A DNA stretch of 64,000 nucleotides, from NCBI RefSeq assembly GCF_030518155.1, contig NZ_JAULRU010000418.1, forward strand, positions 62,001 through 126,000. Reading direction: 5' to 3'. A model generated the notes under the pieces. The model was not told the origin of the DNA, searched no databases, and saw only the letters and a list, made by a program, of their open reading frames with translations. How positions within the stretch are numbered: the stretch's first letter is position 1; each line of letters opens with the position of its first letter. A program made the position numbers and the translations under genes. The stretch comes from Gilvimarinus gilvus (lineage in GTDB: Bacteria; Pseudomonadota; Gammaproteobacteria; Pseudomonadales; Cellvibrionaceae). Positions 44,536 to 54,700 of the stretch are shown here, one piece after another.

Positions 44536-47500
44536 GTGCCCCCAAAGAACAAAAATCGTACAAAACCAAAAAGCACGAAGAAATTAAGTGTCGCCAAAAG
44601 AATAATTATTAACTCCAACAACAAAAGGAGAATGCTCGGAAGAAAGCCTGTTCCATTAAGCGTTCAAGAAAGGGAAACTTACGCTGTAGTTGAAATTTTT
44701 TCGTCATTATCCCCACAGCAAATTTACTTAAATTTTGACGAGATAGCAAAGAGCAATCTGATCCCCAAGGCCAGCAACTTAACCCTACATAGAGATATTG
44801 TTGATTTCTATAGCGCAGCAACACCAAGCGCTACATTAGAACAAAATCTTTCATGGGGTCTAGGACTAATTTCACATCATCGGGATAAATTACAGTTTTT
44901 TATCGAAAGACAGAATTTAATAACGAGGGCAATATTAGAGGGAGATAATCACCTGGTCGAATCAATCCTCAGAGAGGTTGACGATAGATGCGGCATATCA
45001 CTCTGGTCCATAAAAATACGGGCTCAGTTAACATCTTGCATGCAAAATGGCGATCAAGAAGAAAAAAAATATTTGTCCAATGCAGTTGTTGAAAACAGAC
45101 TGCTATCCTCTTTGGTTGAAAAATGCTCCTTCTTTTGCAACAAAGACTCATTCATTTTATTTTTGGGAACAGAAATAGCAAACATAGAAAGAATAAACAA
45201 CGAATATGTGAAGAATATTGCATGGTACCACATCGCCCCGAAAACGTTCATACGCAGATGTGACTACTTTCAACTATTAAAAACAGAGAAAAACGCATCT
45301 ATAATTGACCTGTTTCTAGCAATCACCTCTTATTCCGAATTGCTATCTGAAAAAAAGGAATTAGAGGAAAGCGATCAGTCGAAAGAACTTCTTAGAGTTT
45401 TAGATGAAGACTTCCAATCCGTAACCGCAAAAAATATCCGGTATTTAAACAAGCTTATTTGCTTTGATGACCTATCATTGAACGAGAACTTTTTCTTAAT
45501 CTGCAGCCTACACGAAAAGGGATCACATAAAGAATGCATAGAGAAGGCAATAGATTACGGGCTAACTCGACTACCATTTCCGATTATTGAAATGGTGGCG
45601 AAGTCCAATGTAAGAGAAAACCTGTTAAATGGCAGCGGAATCATATACGAGTTAATTGAAAAAATGCAGAGCGTGCTACTTAAAGATAGTGACTGCAATA
45701 AATCAATACAAGATCTTGACTACATATCGTATGTTTATAGGTCTATCGACTGGTTCAACGATCTAAAAACATTTATTGATCGAGAAGGAAATTTCTCTAG
45801 CAGTGAAAAAATATTTTCCTCTGAAAAGATGCTAACTATACGAAACCCGATGTTTTCTCCATCTCAGTCAACAGTATTTGGAAGTGAATACCTAGTAGAA
45901 TTAACGAAAACCTTCCCAAACATATGGTTTGTTAGATTTCTTTACGAACTTTCAGTTGAAAAGGGAAGTAAATTGAAACAACTTAACGTTCCTCAAGAAA
46001 TTCTTTCTCGATACAAAATAAAAGGAATGATAGATAAAGGAATGCACTTCGCCGCCACCGAAAATTTGTACAACTCAGTATCCGGCGGCACGGACAGCTT
46101 GATAACACTGGAGTCATACAGACTACTTGTTGATTGCCTTATATATTCAGAAAAACATGACGAAGCCGTAAAAATATTTACCGAAGAAAGCGTGAAAAAC
46201 TCTAACTACATACCAATATTTGACATCGAGAATGTTATATCTGCCGCACTATTAAAATACAAGCGATCAGAAAAAATTGATTATCCTATATCTTTAGCCA
46301 TCTACTCAAAAGTCGTTGATGACAGATATGATTCAGATCTTAAGTATAGCTTTGAGCTCTTCCTGGAAAGGAATGGAATGAGTAGACCGGAAGAACTTTT
46401 TGGAAAAGAAGATTTCTTTGGGAAAGAAAAGCTGCATTATTTTCTTAGGTGGGTTTGTACCCCTGAGAACATGAGCTTACTCGAAACCTTTTCTGACTTA
46501 GACGACATAGAGCTAAGCCGAAGTAGAATATGTAAATATTTAATTAAAAAAACTAAAAACACAAGCTCACTTACACACGAACTTATAGAGATATCCAAAA
46601 AAGAGGCCCAACGATTAGCATCAGAAGACGTAGATAAAAGTAAAATATTTGTAGACACCAGCGTGTTTACAGGGAGAGATTCTGAAAAGTTCAGGATTCT
46701 TTTTGACCGTTACATTGAACTAAAATCTAAAACCTACCATGATAGCGAGGATGAATTATTATTTGAAGAAATATGCGAAACCACAAGAAGGAATGAATCG
46801 TTAAAAGATTCAAGCATTAGCTTTCCCAGCATACTCTCAAGCATCTACATTCAAGGCATGAACTTAAATAAGAAAAACTCGATGTTTTTAGGTTTATGCA
46901 AGTTATTTAGGGAGGAATTTGCCTATGGACAAAAAGGTTTAAATAGCCATCTAAGTACTCGGATTCGCCATGGCTATCTACCAACCGCTATTGAAAGACC
47001 CTTCAAAGATGAATCAATTCTATTTAAAGACAACCAAGGCAGTCACAGAATTTTCAAAAAGTCAAGATGGTGCGAAGGAAGATTTATATTTTCCGATAAC
47101 CAGGCAGATCATGTTTACCAAGAGCTTTGCGAGTTCTCAAAACTTCTTCAGGAGCACATAGAGCTAATTAATGACCAATGGCTTCAAATATATACTCTTG
47201 ACTCCGAAGTATCCCAGATTAAAAATATCGACGAGGGAACAATTGGAAAAATTAATTTTTCAGTATCCCCCATAGAATGCTTTTATGTTGAAAAAAAGCT
47301 TCCGATTTCCCCCACTTATGAAGATCTTGTCAAGGTCATGATAGACTGGCTCTGGCAGAAAGCTGACGATAGCTTCTTTGAGATACGAAATAGAATCGAA
47401 AATCAAAGCAGGACACACATAGCTTTATTGACAGAAAATCTATTAACAAACATTAAAAGCAAGACTGAAACTTGTTGGGCTCAACACGAACTTTGCAACA

Positions 47501-48060
47501 GTGTTGTTCGAGCAAAAAATAAAATTAACGCCCAGATTGATTTAATATGTTCATGGCTTGATCGAAAAAGCTCACCCGAAAGCAATCGAGAGCATGATGT
47601 TCGCGTAATCCTACAGATGGTTGCAGACTCATTATCAATAGATTTTACATATACAGAAGAATTCAAGTATAAGATATACGGATCATCTGTTAACTATTTT
47701 GTTGACATATTTCATATTCTTTTTGAGAATGCCATATCTAAATCTAGAGTTTCTCATGACGAGATTGACATAGAAATAAGTATTAGCGATCGAAAAAATG
47801 GAATTCTATTTTCAATGAAGAATAGTTGCTCTCACAACAACAAGGACGCTGAATCTCTCGTATTCTATAGCGATGCATATGGAGATGAGTCGCTAATCAA
47901 TGACTCGATTCAGCAGGAGGGAGGGACAGGTTTTTTTAAAATATGGAAGATACTAGAAAAGGACATGGAAGTGGAAAGCAATATAAATCTCAGCTATGAA
48001 GAAAATCGGTTCGCGATTGTATTGGAAATCGACAACCTCGAAAAACACTTATCAAAATGA
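44536..48060 (+). CDS. Giant sensor histidine kinase-like protein of a Detocs-like defence operon (DtcA-like)
   Basis: A 1174-residue protein, predicted cytoplasmic (no signal or transmembrane helices). The last 130 residues form a HATPase_c domain: N-box around DIFHILFENAISKS (Asn1065), degenerate middle, and GGTG at 1129-1132. A helical stretch before it contains HELCN with His984, a candidate phosphoacceptor. The preceding roughly 900 residues are mostly alpha-helical (TPR-like in character) and match nothing I recognise; they are presumably the phage sensor. GTG start with AGAGGAGG 5 bp upstream. The stop overlaps the receiver gene (ATGA). Base composition is much more AT-rich than the flanking genes, which points to horizontal transfer. 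Detocs assignment rests on the three-gene architecture. Confidence 0.75.
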   Translation: MPPKNKNRTKPKSTKKLSVAKRIIINSNNKRRMLGRKPVPLSVQERETYAVVEIFSSLSPQQIYLNFDEIAKSNLIPKASNLTLHRDIVDFYSAATPSATLEQNLSWGLGLISHHRDKLQFFIERQNLITRAILEGDNHLVESILREVDDRCGISLWSIKIRAQLTSCMQNGDQEEKKYLSNAVVENRLLSSLVEKCSFFCNKDSFILFLGTEIANIERINNEYVKNIAWYHIAPKTFIRRCDYFQLLKTEKNASIIDLFLAITSYSELLSEKKELEESDQSKELLRVLDEDFQSVTAKNIRYLNKLICFDDLSLNENFFLICSLHEKGSHKECIEKAIDYGLTRLPFPIIEMVAKSNVRENLLNGSGIIYELIEKMQSVLLKDSDCNKSIQDLDYISYVYRSIDWFNDLKTFIDREGNFSSSEKIFSSEKMLTIRNPMFSPSQSTVFGSEYLVELTKTFPNIWFVRFLYELSVEKGSKLKQLNVPQEILSRYKIKGMIDKGMHFAATENLYNSVSGGTDSLITLESYRLLVDCLIYSEKHDEAVKIFTEESVKNSNYIPIFDIENVISAALLKYKRSEKIDYPISLAIYSKVVDDRYDSDLKYSFELFLERNGMSRPEELFGKEDFFGKEKLHYFLRWVCTPENMSLLETFSDLDDIELSRSRICKYLIKKTKNTSSLTHELIEISKKEAQRLASEDVDKSKIFVDTSVFTGRDSEKFRILFDRYIELKSKTYHDSEDELLFEEICETTRRNESLKDSSISFPSILSSIYIQGMNLNKKNSMFLGLCKLFREEFAYGQKGLNSHLSTRIRHGYLPTAIERPFKDESILFKDNQGSHRIFKKSRWCEGRFIFSDNQADHVYQELCEFSKLLQEHIELINDQWLQIYTLDSEVSQIKNIDEGTIGKINFSVSPIECFYVEKKLPISPTYEDLVKVMIDWLWQKADDSFFEIRNRIENQSRTHIALLTENLLTNIKSKTETCWAQHELCNSVVRAKNKINAQIDLICSWLDRKSSPESNREHDVRVILQMVADSLSIDFTYTEEFKYKIYGSSVNYFVDIFHILFENAISKSRVSHDEIDIEISISDRKNGILFSMKNSCSHNNKDAESLVFYSDAYGDESLINDSIQQEGGTGFFKIWKILEKDMEVESNINLSYEENRFAIVLEIDNLEKHLSK

Positions 48061-48515
48061 AGATTGCTATAATAGAAGATCAGCCAGAAAAACTTCAAGA
48101 AATTCTATATTTTTTAGAAGAATTCTATGAAGTTAAGCCCTGCATTAAGATTTGCGAATCGCTCAAGTCCGGATTAATACTTATTAAAAATGATCAGGAT
48201 TTCGATCTTATATTACTTGATATGAGCATGCCCGTATTGGATGCAAAGCATGACTCTCACGGTCTAAAGCCCGAAAATTTCGCGGGAAGAGAGCTTATGA
48301 AACAAATGAAGATTCGAGGCATCTCTGTTCCCGTGGTGGTTGTTACTCAATATGCAGTCTTTGAAAAAGACAACATCACCTTGGCGGAGCTTAATGAAGA
48401 ATTTGAAAAGAGTTATCAGGATTTCTATAAAGGGTGTGTTTACTTTCAATCCTCATCTGACGACTGGATGCAAGAACTCGCTGAAGTATTAAGAGGTTGT
48501 AATGAACAGTTATAG
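48057..48515 (+). CDS. Stand-alone receiver domain protein (DtcB-like)
   Basis: A 152-residue response-regulator receiver without output domain. Acidic pocket at Glu7/Asp8 (IIEDQP), phosphoacceptor Asp55 in LILLDMSMP, and VVVVTQY where the switch threonine stands. In Detocs the small receiver protein takes phosphate from the kinase and keeps the effector inactive in uninfected cells (established for the family; here inferred). Overlaps both neighbours (4 bp and 14 bp), so the three genes are translationally coupled. Confidence 0.8.
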   Translation: MKIAIIEDQPEKLQEILYFLEEFYEVKPCIKICESLKSGLILIKNDQDFDLILLDMSMPVLDAKHDSHGLKPENFAGRELMKQMKIRGISVPVVVVTQYAVFEKDNITLAELNEEFEKSYQDFYKGCVYFQSSSDDWMQELAEVLRGCNEQL

Positions 48516-49692
48516 TGTTCTTATTGTAGATGATAGTTACGAAAATCAAAAAAACATATTTGGCGCCATGGAAGGCTGCGAGAGGTATTCACATAATTCC
48601 GTCATCTCTATAAAAGATGCCATTACGGCTATGAGAAATGAACAATATGACATAATGTTTTTAGACATCCAAATACCTATGCACCTTTCTGGAGAAATAT
48701 CGAGTAATGGAGGCCTTGAGCTCCTTAAGCAAATTGGCTTGAGAGATGACATATATATCCCACACCATATCGTCGGTATGACCTCGCACTCCGACTCATA
48801 CCATACCCATAAGGTATATTTTGAATCGCTAGGCTGGCCAATTTTTCTAAATGCTTCTATAGAAGAAGTTAGAGAAATTTTAAATATAAAGTCAAGGCAC
48901 AGCCCAAGAAAAAAAATTAAGGTAGATGTGGCCATACTGACAGCACTGCGAAAAACTGAGCTGGATGCAGTTTTGAGCTTGCCCTGCAATTGGGAAAAAC
49001 TACCCCATAAGGATGTGAATACAATATATTACGTTGGAATATTTAATGATCGCCATGGAGAAAAGAAAACAATATTAGCCACTTCTTGCCCCCGAATGGG
49101 TGCTTCTGCGTCCTCATCTATATCCATGAAAATATGCGAAGAATTTTCGCCAGAGCTTTTGGTGATGACCGGAATTGCCGCCGGCATCAAGGGAAAAGTA
49201 AATATCGGGGACATACTGGTGGCTGACCCATGCTGGGACTGGGGCAGTGGCAAGATCACCTACAAAAATGGTAAAATTGAATTTCTCAGCTCCCCCCATC
49301 AAATGCATATTGAACCCAGATTTAGAACTTTTTTTCAAGACGTTTCAGCCGAAAGAACTTTTTTAGATGAAATATATAGCAACTGGAAACACCCAGGAAA
49401 ACCCAGTCATTTACTAAGTCTACATGTCGGTCCGATAGCCACTGGATCTGTTGTATTAGAAGATCCCGCTACTGTCGATGGTATAAAAAAACAAAACCGT
49501 GATGTAATAGGTGTTGAAATGGAGGGTTATGGTCTCTTTTCGGCTACAAAGTATGCATCTAATTTCGTAGAGCCACTTTTAGTAAAATCTGTTTGTGATT
49601 TTGCGGATCCAGACAAAGACGATAGCTGGCAGGCCTACGCGGCATACACTAGTGCAAGTTTAGTGTATAGATTTCTAACCACAAGCTACTAG
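48502..49692 (+). CDS. Receiver-nucleoside phosphorylase fusion, ATP-degrading effector candidate (DtcC-like)
   Basis: A 396-residue two-domain protein. The receiver (1-130) has Asp10/Asp11 (IVDDSYEN) and phosphoacceptor Asp55 in MFLDIQIPM. The second domain (about 143-395) is of the PNP/UDP phosphorylase fold: VAILTALRKTELDAV at its start, VMTGIAAGIKGKVNIGDILVAD, GVEMEGYG with Glu339-Met340-Glu341 binding ribose, and Asp366 in VCDFADPD as the probable base-protonating residue. Effectors of this kind cleave the base from ATP when activated by phosphorylation, stopping phage growth. Activity here is inferred from the family; catalytic residues appear intact. Confidence 0.85.
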   Translation: MNSYSVLIVDDSYENQKNIFGAMEGCERYSHNSVISIKDAITAMRNEQYDIMFLDIQIPMHLSGEISSNGGLELLKQIGLRDDIYIPHHIVGMTSHSDSYHTHKVYFESLGWPIFLNASIEEVREILNIKSRHSPRKKIKVDVAILTALRKTELDAVLSLPCNWEKLPHKDVNTIYYVGIFNDRHGEKKTILATSCPRMGASASSSISMKICEEFSPELLVMTGIAAGIKGKVNIGDILVADPCWDWGSGKITYKNGKIEFLSSPHQMHIEPRFRTFFQDVSAERTFLDEIYSNWKHPGKPSHLLSLHVGPIATGSVVLEDPATVDGIKKQNRDVIGVEMEGYGLFSATKYASNFVEPLLVKSVCDFADPDKDDSWQAYAAYTSASLVYRFLTTSY

Positions 49693-50105
49693 GACGTAAG
49701 ATAATTAAAAAAAGGTGAGAAATTATTTCCTACTATTATGGTTAAGTCTTTTCCTCTTTCTATAAAATCACCAAGTTTTTGAGTGGCGCAGCCTGAATCG
49801 ATGCTCAAAGCGCTTCAGACAGAAATCTGGAATAACCTTAACCTCAAAATCAAACCCCGCCAGCCAGCTGACCTCAACCCCCTCCCAGTTGGAAGCTGGG
49901 GCAGGGGAGTGTGCTGCCCTCCCACCAACATCCGCCTATGCATAGAGTCGCATTCACCAGAGCGTTGGTTGCGCCTAGGATATAGTCAGTGGCACAATAA
50001 GGAACTAGTATACAAGTTGCGTTAAAGCCTTGCTGGCAACGGCGTGACTGAAGTCCAGTCGCTGAACTGGACTAGGATATCAATTGACCGCAAAGCGTGG
50101 TGTTT
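49693..50105. other. Intergenic region after the Detocs-like operon
   Basis: The first 90 bases are AT-rich like the operon, then composition returns to that of the host. A GC-rich interrupted dyad lies at about 49878-49910, and a perfect 8-bp hairpin (50052-50059 with 50066-50073) just before the next gene. The 80-codon frame at 49783-50025 is not accepted. Confidence 0.45.
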
Positions 50106-51593
50106 ATGATTCAAATAACAAGGCTCCTAAAAACGCTTACCCTGAGCGTTTTCTCGCTGGCATTGGTGGCCCTGACGGCCTGCGCTGGCAACGTTAAGGA
50201 ATCGAACTCTGTATCGAACGGGGATTCAAGGGCGCGAATGTTGGTGCTTACCGACATTGAAGCCGATCCGGATGATGCCCAAACCCTGGTCCGGCTCCTG
50301 TTATATGCCAACGAAATCGATCTCCAAGGCTTGGTGGCCACAACATCCGTTCACCAACAAACCATGGTGGCCCCCGAATCCATTCACACCATTATTGATG
50401 CCTACGAGAAGGTTTACCCCACACTCTCGCAGCATGCACCCGACTACCCCACGGCAAATGAACTTCGAGCCTTGGTCAGCCAGGGATTGCCAACATACGG
50501 TATGCAAGGTGTAGGCCCCGGCCATGACTCGCAAGGGTCAGAGAAGATAATCGAATTGTTAGAAAACGACGATGAGCGACCGCTGTGGATTTCCGTCTGG
50601 GGTGGTCCCAACACCCTGGCGCAGGCTCTGTACAAACTGCGGGAAACGCGCAGCGATTCGGAGTTGAAGCGACTGGTCAGCAAACTGCGTGTCTATACCA
50701 TTTCGGATCAGGACGACTCGGCCGCCTGGATGAGGGAGAACTTCCCAAACTTGTTTTATATCGTCAGTCCGGGTGGTTACGGAGCCGCCACCTGGACCGG
50801 GATCAGCACCGTCGTGGATGGCTTTGATAATACCACCATCAGCAACCAATGGTTGGCGAACAATATCCAGCAAAACCACGGCCCGCTCGGCGCTCAATAC
50901 CCAGACGTTGCCTACGGAGTGGAGGGGGATACACCCTCTTGGTTAAACCTTATTCCTAATGGTTTAAACACGCCGGAGCGTCCGGATTGGGGCGGCTGGG
51001 GAGGGCGCTACGAGCGTTATGTACCGGAACTCAGCGCGCTGGACCCGGAGGGTTTCACTGGTGGCGTGCCGGTAGAGGCGGAAACCCGCCCCATTTGGAC
51101 CAATGCCAATGACACCTATGAGCCCCACGTCTATTCTGATTTTGGACGCTCATTGGAGCCTCTGGGAAAAACCTTCGAAGGCTACCGCGTAACGCTCTGG
51201 CGGTGGCGGGATGAGTTCCAGAATGATTTTGCCGCGCGCATGGATTGGACCACTAAGCCGTACGAAGAGGCCAATCACCCGCCGGTTCCCGCGCTCAATC
51301 ATGCCGAGCGTCTCACCGTAAGTTCGGGCAGCTACTACAATCTGGACGCGCGAAACTCCTTTGACCCGGATGGCGACAGCCTTCAGTTTTTGTGGCTGAA
51401 CTACCCGGAAGTGGGAACGATGCCCACGGAGCCCGTTAACGTGGACAGCGCCGACAACATGGCGCGTGTACACATGCGGGCGCCGGAAGTGGAACAGCCT
51501 CAAGAGCTCCACTACATTCTAAAAGTCACTGACCGGGGCAGCCCGCGACTCACCCGGTACAAGCGGGTTATTGTCGAAGTCACTCCAGATTAA
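50106..51593 (+). CDS. DUF1593 (Sde182-type, nucleoside-hydrolase-like) lipoprotein
   Basis: A 495-residue lipoprotein; lipobox LTAC with Cys26. The N-terminal two-thirds (about 40-340) is the DUF1593 domain, with a nucleoside-hydrolase-like fold: LVLTDIEADPDDAQTLVRLL carries the Asp cluster that would bind Ca2+. The C-terminal part (about 390-495) is the Ig-like domain of the same family (LDARNSFDPDGDSLQFLW). The family was first noted as a cellulose-binding Saccharophagus protein; its reaction is unknown. I use ATG 50106 rather than the GTG at 50097. First of three genes with GH115 and a TIM-barrel hydrolase. Confidence 0.88.
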   Translation: MIQITRLLKTLTLSVFSLALVALTACAGNVKESNSVSNGDSRARMLVLTDIEADPDDAQTLVRLLLYANEIDLQGLVATTSVHQQTMVAPESIHTIIDAYEKVYPTLSQHAPDYPTANELRALVSQGLPTYGMQGVGPGHDSQGSEKIIELLENDDERPLWISVWGGPNTLAQALYKLRETRSDSELKRLVSKLRVYTISDQDDSAAWMRENFPNLFYIVSPGGYGAATWTGISTVVDGFDNTTISNQWLANNIQQNHGPLGAQYPDVAYGVEGDTPSWLNLIPNGLNTPERPDWGGWGGRYERYVPELSALDPEGFTGGVPVEAETRPIWTNANDTYEPHVYSDFGRSLEPLGKTFEGYRVTLWRWRDEFQNDFAARMDWTTKPYEEANHPPVPALNHAERLTVSSGSYYNLDARNSFDPDGDSLQFLWLNYPEVGTMPTEPVNVDSADNMARVHMRAPEVEQPQELHYILKVTDRGSPRLTRYKRVIVEVTPD

Positions 51594-51641
51594 TACTCGC
51601 GTGTTCAAGCCGGCGGCGGTGTGAAATGTCGTCAAGGCAGG

Positions 51642-51669
51642 GCTCTTCCCGATCTTTCCCGGGAAGAGC
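51642..51669 (+). terminator. Strong hairpin after the DUF1593 gene
   Basis: GCTCTTCCCG and CGGGAAGAGC pair perfectly (10 bp, 8-nt loop). There is no T run, so it may be an RNA-stabilising or attenuating hairpin rather than a full terminator. Confidence 0.35.
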
Positions 51670-51769
51670 TGAGAATAACAACTGTCGTTATAAGCCTTCA
51701 TCGACACTTAAGATCCTGAATCATTGATAATTTCCGTACTGCTGCGGCTCCTGCCACAAGAGGTAACGT

Positions 51770-54700
51770 ATGCCATCCGATGTAATAAGAAAAATACGAA
51801 TGGCTTCAAGGCCTGTACTCTATTCAGTGCTGATCACAGTGGTTGGCTGTCTGGTAATGTCGTGTAGCTCTCAACACAATGGCGCCTCGACACCTCTGAG
51901 TCTTAACGACACGGTAAGCTTCTCGGGGACGGACTATGTTCACACGTCTAAGCCGGCAAAGGGTGCTTTTCCGCTAGTGAGTAATGGGCATGCCGCACCA
52001 ATCTGGGTGAGTCAGGCAGATCACACCGGGGTGCTTCAGGTCGCGGAACACTTGCAACAAGATATCAACAGGGTAACCGGCCAGTTGCCGAGGCTAGTGC
52101 ACGCAGAGGGCGCTACGGGCCCCGTGGTACTGGTGGGAACGCTTGGTAAAAGCCCGGTTATTGATACCCTGGTTGAGGAGGGGAAACTTGACGTCAGTCA
52201 AGTACAGGGGCGCTGGGATACTTACGCACTGCAGACCCTTGAAAACCCGCTTCCGGGCGTTGAGCAGGCGCTGGCAATCGTCGGCAGCAACAAACGTGGA
52301 ACCATCTATGGTATGTACGAGTTGGCGCAAAACATTGGCGTATCACCCTGGCACTGGTGGGCGGATGTTCCGGTCAAAAAGAGCAAGACTCTTTACGTCG
52401 AGTCGGGGTTTCATTATTCCGGTGAGCCTGTGGTGAAGTACCGGGGTATCTTTATTAACGATGATTGGGGCCTTATGCCGTGGGCGCAGGAAAAATTCGG
52501 TGGTTACAATTCCGACATGTACGCTCACGTGTATGACTTACTGTTAAGGATGCGTGCAAATTACCTTTGGCCCGGAATGCTGGGTAAATCTATTTACCGA
52601 GATGATCCAGAGAGTGCTCGTCTGGCGGATGAGCTGGGGATTGTCCTGGGGACCTCTCACCATGAGCCGATGACACGAGCCCACTCCGACTGGAGCAGAG
52701 CGAAGAGTGATTATGGTAATGCCGAGTGGAACTACGAGACGAATAAAGAGGGACTAAAGAAATTTTGGCGTGAAGGAATCGAGCGCAATAAGGACCATGA
52801 GGTTCTGATCACAATCGGTATGCGCGGTGACGGTGACAAGGGCTTGGAAGGCGACGTCAAGAACAATATTCAGATAATGGAGGATATTGTTTCTGATCAG
52901 CGCTCAATTATTGAGGATGTGAAAGGAAAGCCCGCCGAGGAAGTTCCTCAAGTTTGGGCACTCTACAAAGAAGTACAGGACTACTATGAAAAGGGGATGG
53001 AAGTTCCCGACGATGTAATTCTTCTGTGGTGTGATGATAACTGGGGCAATTTACGCCGCGTTCCCACCGCTCAGGAGCGCACCCGATCCGGGGGCGCAGG
53101 AATTTACTACCACTTTGACTATCACGGGGCGCCCAGATCTTATGAATGGATCAACACCAACCCGTTGCCCAAGGTGTGGGAGCAGATGAACTTGGCGTAT
53201 GAGTATGGCGCCAATAAAATCTGGGTCGCCAATGTCGGTGACATCAAACCCATGGAAGTTCCGACGGAATTCTTTCTGGAGATGGCCTGGAATCCAAAGG
53301 CCATGAACAAAGAAAAGATCGCTGAGTTTACCGTCAAATGGGCTGAGCGAGAATTTGGTGGCGCCTATGCCAAAGAAATAGCGGACATTGTAACGAAATA
53401 CGCGAAATACAATGCCTGGCGTAAGCCGGAACTGCTATCCCCGGACACATTCAGCCTGGTCAATCATCGGGAAGCGGAGCGGGTTTTGGAAAAATGGACG
53501 GCCATTTCCCAGAAAGCGGAGGCTATCTATGAAAAGTTGCCGGCTGAGTACCAGAGTGCTTTCTATCAGTTAGTGTTATACCCGGCCAAGGCGAGTGCAA
53601 ACGTGGTGGACTTGTACATTACAGCGGGGCGAAATCAGTTGTACGCCCGGCAGGGGCGAGTCAGTGCCAATGTGTATGCCCAAGAGGTTGCCGTAAAGTT
53701 TGAGCGCAACGAGAAAATGATCGAGGAATACCATAGCTTGGAGAATGGTAAATGGAATCACATGATGAGCTATCCATTTATCGGCTATACGAGTTGGAAC
53801 GCCCCGGATAAGAACACCATGCCTGAGGTATCAAGTGTTGATCCGAAAAACGAGGCATCAATGGGGGTTGCCATGGAAGGCAGTGAGTTTTCCTGGGCGG
53901 AACAATTAGCCCCAAACACGATCACCTTCGAGCTTGAAGCGTTTTCGGGTCAAGAGCGCTTTTCGCCCTTTGTTGTAATAGCGGATCAGGGTGCGTCCCG
54001 GGGAAAGGCCGTCGTTTGGCCGGAGTCCGGTACAGAGGCCGCGATTACTGACCCCGACAGCGATGAGAGTGGACGGTTTGGTTTCACGTTTGAATTGTCC
54101 GAGCCTTCCACGCTCACTTTCAAGCTACGGCTAAGCGCCGCCAACACGCACGACGACTCGCTGTTCTACAGACTGAATTCTGGCGAGTGGCAGGTTAAGA
54201 ACAATGTCGAATCCACCGGCGGGTACTTGGTGGTTGATGTCAACACCTTTAGCGACGTTCCCGCAGGCACTCACACCATAGAGATTATGCGCCGTGAAGA
54301 TGGTTTGAAGCTGGACAGGGCTTACCTGACGGCGAACAGCGGTCAGGTGTCCAGCGCTCAGGCTCAGGGAGCCGTCCCCGCCGAGTTGCCAACCTTCGAC
54401 TCGATCAACCAGCAAACGTATTGGGTCGATGTATTCAATCGCGGCACCCAGAATGTTGCGGTTGATATCAAGGCAACCAAGCCCTGGATTCAAATCTCTG
54501 ACCCGCAGGTTCTCGCGGGGGGCGATACCCGGTACTGGGTTGACGTTGACTGGAGCAAAGCGCCTGTTGGCAAGCACTCCGGAGCGGTCGTCGTGTCAGA
54601 GAAAGGGGGCGACAGCGTCACTATTACCGTCAATGCCGTGCGGTCGGACAAGTTTGAGCACGAGCGCTTGAACGCCCATGGTGGCCTAACGGGGCCGATC

